The notes under the pieces: generated by a model | The model's input: only the letters and a program-made list of their open reading frames with translations | What the model was told of the DNA's origin: nothing | Database searches by the model: none | Program-made: the position numbers and the translations under genes | Part shown: in pieces, positions 14,940 through 21,961 of the stretch | Position numbering within the stretch: the first letter of the stretch is position 1 | Layout: each line of letters starts with the position of its first letter | Assembly: GCA_050249695.1 (NCBI GenBank) | Contig: JBFWQA010000003.1 | Span: forward strand, 473,259-537,258 | Direction of reading: 5' to 3' | DNA length: 64,000 bases | DNA from: JACKJP01 sp050249695 | Lineage (GTDB): Bacteria; Pseudomonadota; Alphaproteobacteria; Rhizobiales; Tepidamorphaceae

Positions 14940-16460
14940 ATGCGTCTGAGGTTTGTATCCGTGAACGCCGTACCGAAGACTGTCCGGGAAGTCCTTGATG
15001 ACAAGGAGCGTCTGGCCGTTCTTTCCCGGTTTGCCACGGGCATCGAGGACGATCCCGATCTCATGGCCATCGCCGAAACGGCGGCGCAGCTCATGGAGGC
15101 GCCGGTGGGCGCTGTCTCCACGACCGATCCGGATGCACAGCGGGTTCACGCGGCGAGCGGCGCGGGGGCGTGCGTGATACCCGTTGAGGCCAGTTTCTGC
15201 ACCGGGTTCTTTGCTCCCGGCGCGCCGGAAAATCTTTCCGTCTCAGAAACGACTGTGAACCGGAAGGCCTTTGCCGACTTTCCGATCCGCTACCAGGGAA
15301 GTCCGATGCGCTTCTACGCGGGGGCGGTCATCACCGTTCTGGGATGCCGCATCGGTTCGCTCGCCGTCTATGACGTAGCAGGACGACCCCCTCCCGACGC
15401 CGCGCAGATGCGAGGGCTGGTGCGGCTGGCGCGGATGGCCGGCTCGCTGCTGAGGCTCAAGCATGAGTCCCGCGCCAAAGCCCAGACCGATATGGCCTTT
15501 CATCAGGCGCGGGACCGCCATGCGCTGGCGCTGCGCGCCGCGAACATAGCAACCTGGAGCTGGGATATCGGCAGCGACCGGATTGTGGGCGACGAGACAT
15601 TGCTGAGAATATTCTCACTGCCGCCGCACCCCGATATCAGCAATGCGGATCTGATCTCCGCACTCCTGCCGGCGGACAGGGAGCGGATGCGTGCATCGCT
15701 CTACGCGGCGATCCATCGAGACGAGGAATATTCCGGCGAATTCCGTACCGCCGACGGGCGACGCTGGCTGCTCGGGCTGGGCCGTGTTCACGATCGCGCG
15801 GAAGACGGCACGGCGCGAAGCATGTTCGGCATCTATCTCGACATCACCGAGCGCAAGGCGGCCGAGCGAAAGACCCGCCTGCTGCTGCGGGAACTCAATC
15901 ACCGGGTGAAGAATACGCTCGCGATCCTGCAGTCCGTTGCCCAGCAGACCCTGCGCAGGAGCCGCAATCCGACTGAGTTCTCGCGAGCGTTCTCGGGCAG
16001 GCTGCAGGCCCTGGCCGCAGCCCATACCCTTCTCTCCGACGAGGAGTGGGAGGATGTCGACATCGCAAGACTGTTGGAATCGCAACTCCTGCCCTACGCG
16101 GCCTCGTTCTCCAGGAACGTCGCGATCCGGGGCCCGAAGATATCGCTCGGGCCCGATCAGGCGCTGGCCCTCAGCCTTGTCATCCACGAACTGGCCACCA
16201 ATGCAGCGCAGCACGGCGCGCTCTCGCAGGAAAACGGAAGTGTAGCGATCGACTACGCTCTCGACGAGCGGCAGGATACGCCGGTGCTCAACCTGAAATG
16301 GATCGAATCCGGCGGACCCGAAGTGTCGTCGCCGGAACGGCAGGGCTTCGGATCGATGGTGATTCGCCACAGCCTCGACAAGATCGTCGGCAGCCGCATC
16401 GATGTGGACTTTCGTCCGCAGGGGATGTGCGTGCGCATGTCGGTTCCCCTGTCGGTATGA
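14940..16460 (+). CDS. GAF-PAS HWE-family sensor histidine kinase
   Basis: A 506-residue soluble kinase. A GAF-like domain covers about residues 20-165, a PAS domain about 190-305 (ending GIYLDITERKAAE), and an HWE kinase core the rest. The core shows the H-box RELNHRVKNTLAILQSVA, the N-box HELATNAAQHGAL and the W-x-E signature in LKWIESGG. HWE kinases are enriched in rhizobia and several feed phosphate to PhyR. Its place in the stress island, behind a possible EcfG promoter, makes it a good candidate for a PhyR kinase. Starts: ATG at 14940 is chosen; GTG at 14886 is in frame and both have weak ribosome sites. Confidence 0.92.
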   Translation: MRLRFVSVNAVPKTVREVLDDKERLAVLSRFATGIEDDPDLMAIAETAAQLMEAPVGAVSTTDPDAQRVHAASGAGACVIPVEASFCTGFFAPGAPENLSVSETTVNRKAFADFPIRYQGSPMRFYAGAVITVLGCRIGSLAVYDVAGRPPPDAAQMRGLVRLARMAGSLLRLKHESRAKAQTDMAFHQARDRHALALRAANIATWSWDIGSDRIVGDETLLRIFSLPPHPDISNADLISALLPADRERMRASLYAAIHRDEEYSGEFRTADGRRWLLGLGRVHDRAEDGTARSMFGIYLDITERKAAERKTRLLLRELNHRVKNTLAILQSVAQQTLRRSRNPTEFSRAFSGRLQALAAAHTLLSDEEWEDVDIARLLESQLLPYAASFSRNVAIRGPKISLGPDQALALSLVIHELATNAAQHGALSQENGSVAIDYALDERQDTPVLNLKWIESGGPEVSSPERQGFGSMVIRHSLDKIVGSRIDVDFRPQGMCVRMSVPLSV

Positions 16461-16512
16461 GACCGCGAGCGCTTCGAAAGCTCGCGCTTACGCAACAGAC
16501 AGCGCATCGCGA

Positions 16513-16537
16513 GGAACCAATATCCGGCAACGGCATT
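16513..16537 (+). promoter_or_regulatory. EcfG-type promoter of the 16566-16901 pair (CATT variant)
   Basis: GGAAC (16513-16517), 16-bp spacer, CATT (16534-16537), 29 bases before the next start codon. It has the same -10 variant as the phyR and nepR promoters. Confidence 0.65.
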
Positions 16538-16565
16538 TCTTCTGCGCTTGCTGAGGAGATGCGCG

Positions 16566-16739
16566 ATGGACTTCGATCAAATGAAAAGGATGGAGACGGC
16601 CTCCCGCATAGGGTTTGCCTGCGTTGAAGCGGCCGGCTCGGGATCGTCGGCACCTGTCGCACGCGACCGCATGCTGTTTGTGGTGGTGGGCCTGACGCTG
16701 ATGTTTGCAGCGGCCGGCGCCGCGATTATGGGAGCATAA
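16566..16739 (+). CDS. Small single-span membrane protein, stress island
   Basis: A 57-residue protein: polar N-terminal 30 residues, then one membrane helix (MLFVVVGLTLMFAAAGAAIMGA) reaching the C-terminus. GAGGAG is placed eight bases before the ATG. No family recognised. The EcfG-type promoter ends 29 bases upstream and the DUF3309 gene follows after 3 bases, so they form a two-gene operon. Confidence 0.75.
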   Translation: MDFDQMKRMETASRIGFACVEAAGSGSSAPVARDRMLFVVVGLTLMFAAAGAAIMGA

Positions 16740-16742
16740 CAA

Positions 16743-16901
16743 ATGAGCCTGACAACACTTCTTGTAATCGTCCTTATCGTGATTCTGGTCGCTGGATTGC
16801 CCGCCTGGCCTTATTCCCGAAGCTGGGGATACGGACCGTCAGGCATCGTCGGCGTTATCGTGATCGTCCTGCTGATTCTGCTGTTGATGGGCAGAATATA
16901 A
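16743..16901 (+). CDS. DUF3309 small membrane protein
   Basis: A 52-residue protein with two hydrophobic helices (residues 4-19 and 35-50) joined by the family motif PAWPYSRSWGYGPSG. DUF3309 proteins are short inner-membrane proteins of unknown function, common in rhizobia and often stress induced. It starts 3 bases after the preceding small membrane protein gene, with GGAG just inside that gene, so translation is probably coupled. Confidence 0.88.
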   Translation: MSLTTLLVIVLIVILVAGLPAWPYSRSWGYGPSGIVGVIVIVLLILLLMGRI

Positions 16902-16969
16902 TAAAAGTCTCCGATCACCGGATGATAAAGACCCGAATCAAAGAATTTATCATCTTACGGTTGGACTCC

Positions 16970-16994
16970 GGAACTTCAAACCACAACATACGTT
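16970..16994 (+). promoter_or_regulatory. EcfG-type promoter of the PRC-barrel gene
   Basis: GGAAC (16970-16974), 16-bp spacer, CGTT (16991-16994). The implied 5' leader is about 90 bases. Confidence 0.78.
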
Positions 16995-17090
16995 GTCCTT
17001 GCAGTGCGGCTTCGCTCAGAGTGATCCGCAAACATTGTATCTTTGCTTGGACAATAACTGTTACCACGCACCGAAAAAGGGAGTTAGACT

Positions 17091-18209
17091 ATGTTTCGCA
17101 AGCTTTTAACCACGACTGCCATTGTCGCCGTTGTTTCCACCGGCGCGATCGCCCAGTCGATGAATAACGACGCCCAGAAGCCGGCAGGCGGGACTGCGAT
17201 CTTCTCGACCGAGACGCCCTCGACGATGTCCAGTCAGAATGGCTATTTTTCCGCGTCCGCGGATCAGATGCTCGCCTCCGATCTGATCGGATCGACCGTT
17301 TACGCGGCAGGCAGCGCAAAGGTGAAGAGTTCGGGAGCAGCCGATGCGAATACGGCCAGCGGCGCGAATTCCGGGATGGCCGCCAAGCCCGAAGCCAATA
17401 GCGGCGCCAAGACGGCGACCGGTGCCGACGCACGAGAAAATGCGGCGGCAAACGCCAACCGGGACGCCAAGGCCAATCGTGACGCCAACGCAACCATGGC
17501 CGATGACGGGCCGGAATCGCTTGGTGACATCAACGACCTGCTGCTCGCCAGCGACGGCACCATCAAGGCCGTTATCATCGGCGTCGGCGGCTTCCTTGGT
17601 ATCGGCGAAAAGGCCGTTGCGGTGGACATTTCCCGCATCTCCGCCGTCGAGCAGGATGGCGAGCGCTGGCTGATGCTGGAAGCCTCCAAGGAGGAACTGG
17701 AGAACGCGCCCGAGTTCACGGCGGAGGAAGACCGCACGGCGGAAGCTTCCGACAACACCCAGCGCCAGGCAATGAATGAGCGCGCCGCGACTGACACCAA
17801 CAAGATGGACAAGACGGCCGACGCGAATGACAGGATGCAGAACGACAAGGCGGCGGCCAAAGCCGACGACCGGGCTGCAGAAAACCAGACGGTCGATGTC
17901 ACCAAGCTCAGCGCCGAAGAACTGATCGGCACCCAGGTCTACGGGGCCGAGAATGAGGTGATCGGCGAGGTTTCGGACGTCGTGCTCGACGGCAAGCAGC
18001 AGGTCGAGGCTTTCATTGTCGACGTCGGCGGATTCCTCGGCATTGGCGAGAAGCCCGTTGCCCTGGATGCCGCCAAGCTCCAGATCAGCAAGGATGAGGA
18101 TGGCGACCTGACGGTTCACACATCCTTTACGGAAGCCCGGCTGGAGAAGCAGAAGGCCTATTCCGAGGAAGCCTACAAATCCGACAAGGATTCGGTGATG
18201 CTGCGCTGA
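17091..18209 (+). CDS. Exported protein with two PRC-barrel domains
   Basis: A 372-residue protein with a Sec signal peptide (about residues 1-21, ending IAQS). A low-complexity Ala/Asn/Lys/Asp-rich linker (about 85-140) precedes the first PRC barrel (about 145-205), a second charged linker follows, and the second barrel lies at about 265-345. Each barrel carries the repeat VGGFLGIGEK(A/P)VA(V/L)D. PRC barrels are small adaptor folds; secreted versions in rhizobia are common in stress regulons but their partners are unknown. An EcfG-type promoter lies upstream and a strong terminator directly downstream, so it is a single-gene unit. Confidence 0.92.
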   Translation: MFRKLLTTTAIVAVVSTGAIAQSMNNDAQKPAGGTAIFSTETPSTMSSQNGYFSASADQMLASDLIGSTVYAAGSAKVKSSGAADANTASGANSGMAAKPEANSGAKTATGADARENAAANANRDAKANRDANATMADDGPESLGDINDLLLASDGTIKAVIIGVGGFLGIGEKAVAVDISRISAVEQDGERWLMLEASKEELENAPEFTAEEDRTAEASDNTQRQAMNERAATDTNKMDKTADANDRMQNDKAAAKADDRAAENQTVDVTKLSAEELIGTQVYGAENEVIGEVSDVVLDGKQQVEAFIVDVGGFLGIGEKPVALDAAKLQISKDEDGDLTVHTSFTEARLEKQKAYSEEAYKSDKDSVMLR

Positions 18210-18234
18210 CAGGCTTGGACAGCATGCCTTCATG

Positions 18235-18266
18235 GGAGATGCCGGTTCGCCGGCATCTCCTTTTTT
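18235..18266 (+). terminator. Intrinsic terminator after the PRC-barrel gene
   Basis: GGAGATGCCGG and CCGGCATCTCC form a perfect 11-bp stem with a TTCG tetraloop, followed by six T. Confidence 0.95.
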
Positions 18267-18412
18267 ATCGGAGGAAGACCGGATCGTCCCCCACACCGCG
18301 CTCATGGTCCGGTGGGACATCGGACAGCGTCTCTCCACCGGCATTTCCCACAGTTATCGCCGCCGTCCGTTGCCGGTGACAGATCGCGACACGGCCTGCT
18401 AAAACCTCCCGA

Positions 18413-18784
18413 ATGAAAGCCGCCAACCTCAAAACGGGGATCCGCCTGCGGATCGTGCTGCAGCCGGGCGTCGCATTCGGACCCGGCAAGGCCGATCTGC
18501 TCGAAGGGATCGCGCAGACCGGCTCGATTGCCGCGGCGGGACGCCGCATGGGCATGAGCTACAAGCGCGCATGGGGACTGGTTGAGGTTCTCAACTCCTA
18601 CTTTCGAGAGCCCCTGGTCGAAAGCAGCCGCGGCGGTTCACGCGGCGGCGGCGCCGCGCTCACCGAGACCGGACGCCGGGTCCTGGAACTCTATCGCGGA
18701 ATGGAGGAACGAGCCGTCGCGTCGTCGCGTTCGCAAGTGAATGAACTGCGCTCGATGCTTTCGGATATATCCAGCGGCACATAA
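18413..18784 (+). CDS. modE: ModE-type winged-helix regulator lacking the molybdate-binding domain
   Basis: A 123-residue protein matching only the N-terminal DNA-binding half of ModE. The core is LLEGIAQTGSIAAAGRRMGMSYKRAWGLVEVLN, followed by the wing with RGGSRGGGAALTETG. E. coli ModE is about twice as long and carries C-terminal Mop domains that bind molybdate; these are absent. It lies directly upstream of modABC, and a palindrome sits between the two, so it probably represses modA. How it senses molybdate without Mop domains is open. The start ATG follows a CCTCCC-rich stretch without a clear ribosome site. Confidence 0.88.
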   Translation: MKAANLKTGIRLRIVLQPGVAFGPGKADLLEGIAQTGSIAAAGRRMGMSYKRAWGLVEVLNSYFREPLVESSRGGSRGGGAALTETGRRVLELYRGMEERAVASSRSQVNELRSMLSDISSGT

Positions 18785-18809
18785 CGGATTGACTGTGCGC
18801 CCCTCGAAC

Positions 18810-18833
18810 CGATATGTCCCAAGAGAAATATCG
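18810..18833. promoter_or_regulatory. Candidate ModE operator upstream of modA
   Basis: CGATAT (18810-18815) and ATATCG (18828-18833) are perfect inverted arms around 12 bp. AT-rich TAT/ATA arms resemble the E. coli ModE operator. Position, 14 bases before the chosen modA start, suits repression. Confidence 0.5.
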
Positions 18834-18846
18834 ATTGGGGGTTTTG

Positions 18847-19632
18847 ATGTTGCGGTTCCGCCATCTCGGAAGGAAAGCCGGTGCGCTTGCGCTTGTGCTT
18901 TCCATGACGCTCTGCATCCTGTCGGGCGCGCAGGCGGGCGAAATTCTGGTCTTTGCCGCGGCGAGCACCCGGACCGCGCTCGAAGAGATCGGCGCGCGCT
19001 GGAGGGAAAGTACCGGAAACGAGGCGGTTTTCTCCTTTGCCGGCAGTTCGGCGCTGGCGCGGCAGATCGAACAGGGCGCGCCCGCCAACGTCTTCATCTC
19101 CGCCAGCGCGGATTGGATGGATAGACTACAGAAGAAGAATCTCGTTCGGCCGGGGAGCCGTATCGACCTCCTCGGCAACACGCTGGTGCTGATCGCCCAT
19201 GGCGCCAACGCACGGCCCGTCCGGATCGCCCCGGATTTCGACCTGGCGGCAATGCTGGGGAATGGGCATCTGGCGATGGCGCTCGTCGATTCCGTGCCCG
19301 CTGGCATATACGGCAAGGCCGCGCTGCAAAGCCTGGGCGTATGGGAGAAGATTGCGCCCCGGGTCGCCCAGGCCGACAATGTCCGCGCCGCCCTTGCGCT
19401 GGTCTCTTCCGGCGAGGCGCCTTTCGGTATTGTCTACGCGACGGATGCCGCCGTATCGGATCAGGTTACGGTCGTCGGACGCTTTCCTGCGGGCAGTCAC
19501 CCGCCGATCGTCTATCCGGCGGCTGTGCTCGCCGGCCGCGACGATGCCTTTGCGGAAGCGTTTATGGAATTTCTGCAGGGTGACGCGGCGGCGGCGGCTT
19601 TCGCAAGACAGGGTTTTGAGGTGCTCAGATAG
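18847..19632 (+). CDS. modA: Molybdate ABC transporter, substrate-binding protein
   Basis: About 261 residues from this start. A signal peptide (LALVLSMTLCILSGAQA) is followed by the ModA fold: LVFAAASTRTALEEI, FSFAGSSALARQIEQGAPANVFISA, ALVDSVPAGIYGKAAL and the late VYATDA motif, which contain the residues that contact the oxyanion. It binds molybdate (or tungstate) in the periplasm for ModBC. An ATG at 18814 is in frame but lies inside the palindromic operator and has no ribosome site, whereas GGGGG precedes 18847. Confidence 0.95.
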   Translation: MLRFRHLGRKAGALALVLSMTLCILSGAQAGEILVFAAASTRTALEEIGARWRESTGNEAVFSFAGSSALARQIEQGAPANVFISASADWMDRLQKKNLVRPGSRIDLLGNTLVLIAHGANARPVRIAPDFDLAAMLGNGHLAMALVDSVPAGIYGKAALQSLGVWEKIAPRVAQADNVRAALALVSSGEAPFGIVYATDAAVSDQVTVVGRFPAGSHPPIVYPAAVLAGRDDAFAEAFMEFLQGDAAAAAFARQGFEVLR

Positions 19633-19640
19633 GTGGACCA

Positions 19641-20336
19641 ATGGACGTGCTCAGTCCCGAGGAGTGGCAGGCGGTCGCTTTGTCGCTGCGCGTCGCCTTC
19701 TGGGCCACATTGTGCAGCCTGCCCCCGGCCGTCGGCGTATCGCTCCTGCTGGCGCGCGGCCGCTTTCCCGGCCGGCAGCTTCTCAACGGGCTCGTCCACC
19801 TGCCCCTGATCCTGCCCCCGGTCGTGACGGGCTACCTGCTGCTCGTGACCTTCGGCACGAAGGGGCCGGTCGGCGGCGTGCTTCAGCAGTGCTGCGGCGT
19901 CGTCTTCGCGTTTCGCTGGACGGGGGCGGCACTTGCCACCGCGATCATGGCCTTTCCGCTGATGGTTCGGGCGATCCGCCTGGCGATCGAGGCTGTCGAC
20001 CCCCGGCTCGAACAGGCGGCCGCCACGCTCGGTGCCGGACCGCTGCGCATCTTCCTGACGGTCACCTTGCCCCTGATCGTGCCGGGCATCATCGCCGGGT
20101 CGATCCTCGCCTTCGCGCGCGCCATGGGCGAATTTGGCGCGACGATCACCTTCGTCTCCAACATCCCCGGGCAGACGCAAACGCTGCCCTCGGCCATCTA
20201 CGCTTTTCTTCAGGTGCCCGGCGGCGAGGCGTCGGCGCTTCGCCTCGTGGCGGTGTCCATCGTCATTTCGATGGCGGCGCTGCTGTCGGCGGAGGCGATC
20301 GCGACCCGTGTGGCAGGCAGGATCGGGCGATCATGA
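19641..20336 (+). CDS. modB: Molybdate ABC transporter, permease
   Basis: A 231-residue inner-membrane protein with five or so helices. The binding-protein-dependent permease loop is EQAAATLGAGPLRIFLTVTLPLIVPGI, where the EAA-like motif docks the ATPase. It carries molybdate across the inner membrane with ModA and ModC. It starts 8 bases after modA and overlaps modC by 4 bp, so the three genes form one operon. Confidence 0.96.
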   Translation: MDVLSPEEWQAVALSLRVAFWATLCSLPPAVGVSLLLARGRFPGRQLLNGLVHLPLILPPVVTGYLLLVTFGTKGPVGGVLQQCCGVVFAFRWTGAALATAIMAFPLMVRAIRLAIEAVDPRLEQAAATLGAGPLRIFLTVTLPLIVPGIIAGSILAFARAMGEFGATITFVSNIPGQTQTLPSAIYAFLQVPGGEASALRLVAVSIVISMAALLSAEAIATRVAGRIGRS

Positions 20337-21439
20337 CGCTCGACGTCTTCATCAAACACCGCTTTGCGGATTTTGCGCTCGATGTCGCCTTCGAGGCGCC
20401 GTCGGGCGTCACCGCGCTGTTCGGCCATTCGGGCGCCGGCAAGACGAGCATCGTCAAGGCGGTCGCCGGCCTGCTCCGGCCCGAGGAGGGACGGATCCTT
20501 CTGAATGGCCGTACGCTTGTCGATACGAAATCGGGGCTGTGGCTGCCGCCGCATCGTCGGCGCGTCGGCTACGTATTTCAGGAAGACCGCCTGTTTCCGC
20601 ACATTTCGGTAGCAGGCAACCTGCGCTACGCGCGCGGCGCGCGCACCGATCCGGCCAAGTTCGAACGGATCGTCGGGATGCTCGGCATCGCGCCGCTGCT
20701 GCAGCGCCGGCCGGCCACCCTTTCCGGCGGCGAAAGACAGCGCGTCGCGATCGGACGCGCGCTGCTGGCAGATCCGATGCTGCTGCTGATGGACGAACCG
20801 CTGGCCTCGCTCGACGAGCCGCGAAAGACCGAAATCCTGCCCTATCTGGAACGCCTGCGGGATGAGGCGACCGTTCCCATTCTCTATGTCAGCCATTCGG
20901 CGTCGGAAGTGGCGCGGCTGGCGACGACCATCGTGGCCATCGAAGGCGGCAAGGTCGCGCGGACGGGATCCGTCGACGAGATTCTTTCCGATCCGGCCGC
21001 CGTGCCGCTGCTCGGACAGCGCGAGGCGGGCGCGGTGTTGGTTGCCACGGTGACCGGCCACGACCCTCAGGACGGGCTGACGGAACTCGCCGTCGCCGCC
21101 GGCCGCCTCGTTCTGCCTCTCGTCGACGTGCCGCCGGGCACGCGACTGCGTCTGCGGATCAGCGCGCATGACATCGTGATCGCGCGTGACAAGCCGCACG
21201 CCATCAGCGCGCTGAACATACTCCCGGTCACCGTCACCGCGATACATCAGGGCGAGGGACCGGGCGCGGCGATCGGGCTGGATGCGCGTGGCGACCGGCT
21301 CGTCGCCCGCCTTACGCGCCGGTCGGTGCGGATACTGGCGCTGGAGCCGGGCCTTGAATGCTATGCGATCATCAAATCGACGGCCATCGCGCCGCATGAC
21401 ATCTCACGGTCCGCCGCCGGCGGTGTCGCGACATTTTGA
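20333..21439 (+). CDS. modC: Molybdate ABC transporter, ATP-binding protein
   Basis: A 368-residue ATPase. Walker A is GHSGAGKTS, the Q-loop is in VGYVFQEDRLFPH, the signature is LSGGERQR, Walker B is LLLMDEP and the H-loop is YVSHS. A C-terminal TOBE/Mop-type domain (about residues 290-355) can bind molybdate and may regulate transport, a useful role given the missing Mop domains in ModE here. ATGA overlap with modB shows coupling. No gene of the operon follows. Confidence 0.96.
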   Translation: MTLDVFIKHRFADFALDVAFEAPSGVTALFGHSGAGKTSIVKAVAGLLRPEEGRILLNGRTLVDTKSGLWLPPHRRRVGYVFQEDRLFPHISVAGNLRYARGARTDPAKFERIVGMLGIAPLLQRRPATLSGGERQRVAIGRALLADPMLLLMDEPLASLDEPRKTEILPYLERLRDEATVPILYVSHSASEVARLATTIVAIEGGKVARTGSVDEILSDPAAVPLLGQREAGAVLVATVTGHDPQDGLTELAVAAGRLVLPLVDVPPGTRLRLRISAHDIVIARDKPHAISALNILPVTVTAIHQGEGPGAAIGLDARGDRLVARLTRRSVRILALEPGLECYAIIKSTAIAPHDISRSAAGGVATF

Positions 21440-21440
21440 T

Positions 21441-21683
21441 TGGGTTTCATCGCAGCAACCATGGAACCTCGCGCAGGTGCTGGCGCCGGCAGCCGCGTTC
21501 AGCCTGTTTCTTGCAGTACTCGCAGGAACCCTGCTCTTTTCGGTGCGCGCGAACGGATATGCCGCCAACGGCCTTTTCCTGGCGAAAATCGCCTTCGTCA
21601 CGATTGGGACCGTGGCGGCGCTTTCACTTCGTATCAAAGGCGGGCGCCTGATCACTTGTTCACAAGTAAAGATTCCAATATAA
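21441..21683 (+). pseudogene. Relic of a membrane protein (possibly DUF6644/DUF2214 type)
   Basis: The frame reading through here encodes about 75 residues with two membrane helices (APAAAFSLFLAVLAGTLLFS and AKIAFVTIGTVAAL) separated by RANGYAANGLF. This resembles the C-terminal part of small membrane proteins of the DUF6644/DUF2214 kind, where an aromatic/Asn loop sits between the last two helices. The N-terminal half is missing, there is no start codon or ribosome site, and the frame would begin directly after the modC stop. A chance hydrophobic frame is the alternative. Confidence 0.35.
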
Positions 21684-21961
21684 ATTTACTTAAAATTCTA
21701 AATGTTAAAATAAAATACATTATCGTAACTAAGTTCAGTCGGTCATGTTGCATCGACTTCAGGTGAAATTAACAATTACTGTGCATCATCCGGCGATCAT
21801 TTGCCGGAGCCCTTGATGACGATCCTATCCTCCCTCGACGCTTTTGCGTTCGAATGGCGTCCGTATGCTGAAAAGCCGCGCGGTTTGACGGCTCTTTCAG
21901 CAGTTCCGGCGGCGGCGCACGCATTCAACGCCGCTTGCGTGCGGTAATAGGAACGATTTCC
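21684..21961. other. AT-rich non-coding stretch
   Basis: About 280 bases without a gene. The first 110 (to about 21780) are conspicuously AT-rich compared with the flanking GC-rich DNA. The rest is the upstream region of the GGDEF-EAL gene. I see no clear promoter or hairpin. Confidence 0.5.

Noticed and set aside
17106..18344. A 412-codon minus-strand frame opposite the PRC-barrel gene.
   Set aside because: Antisense to a gene with signal peptide, two recognisable domains, promoter and terminator. The frame lacks a recognisable fold.
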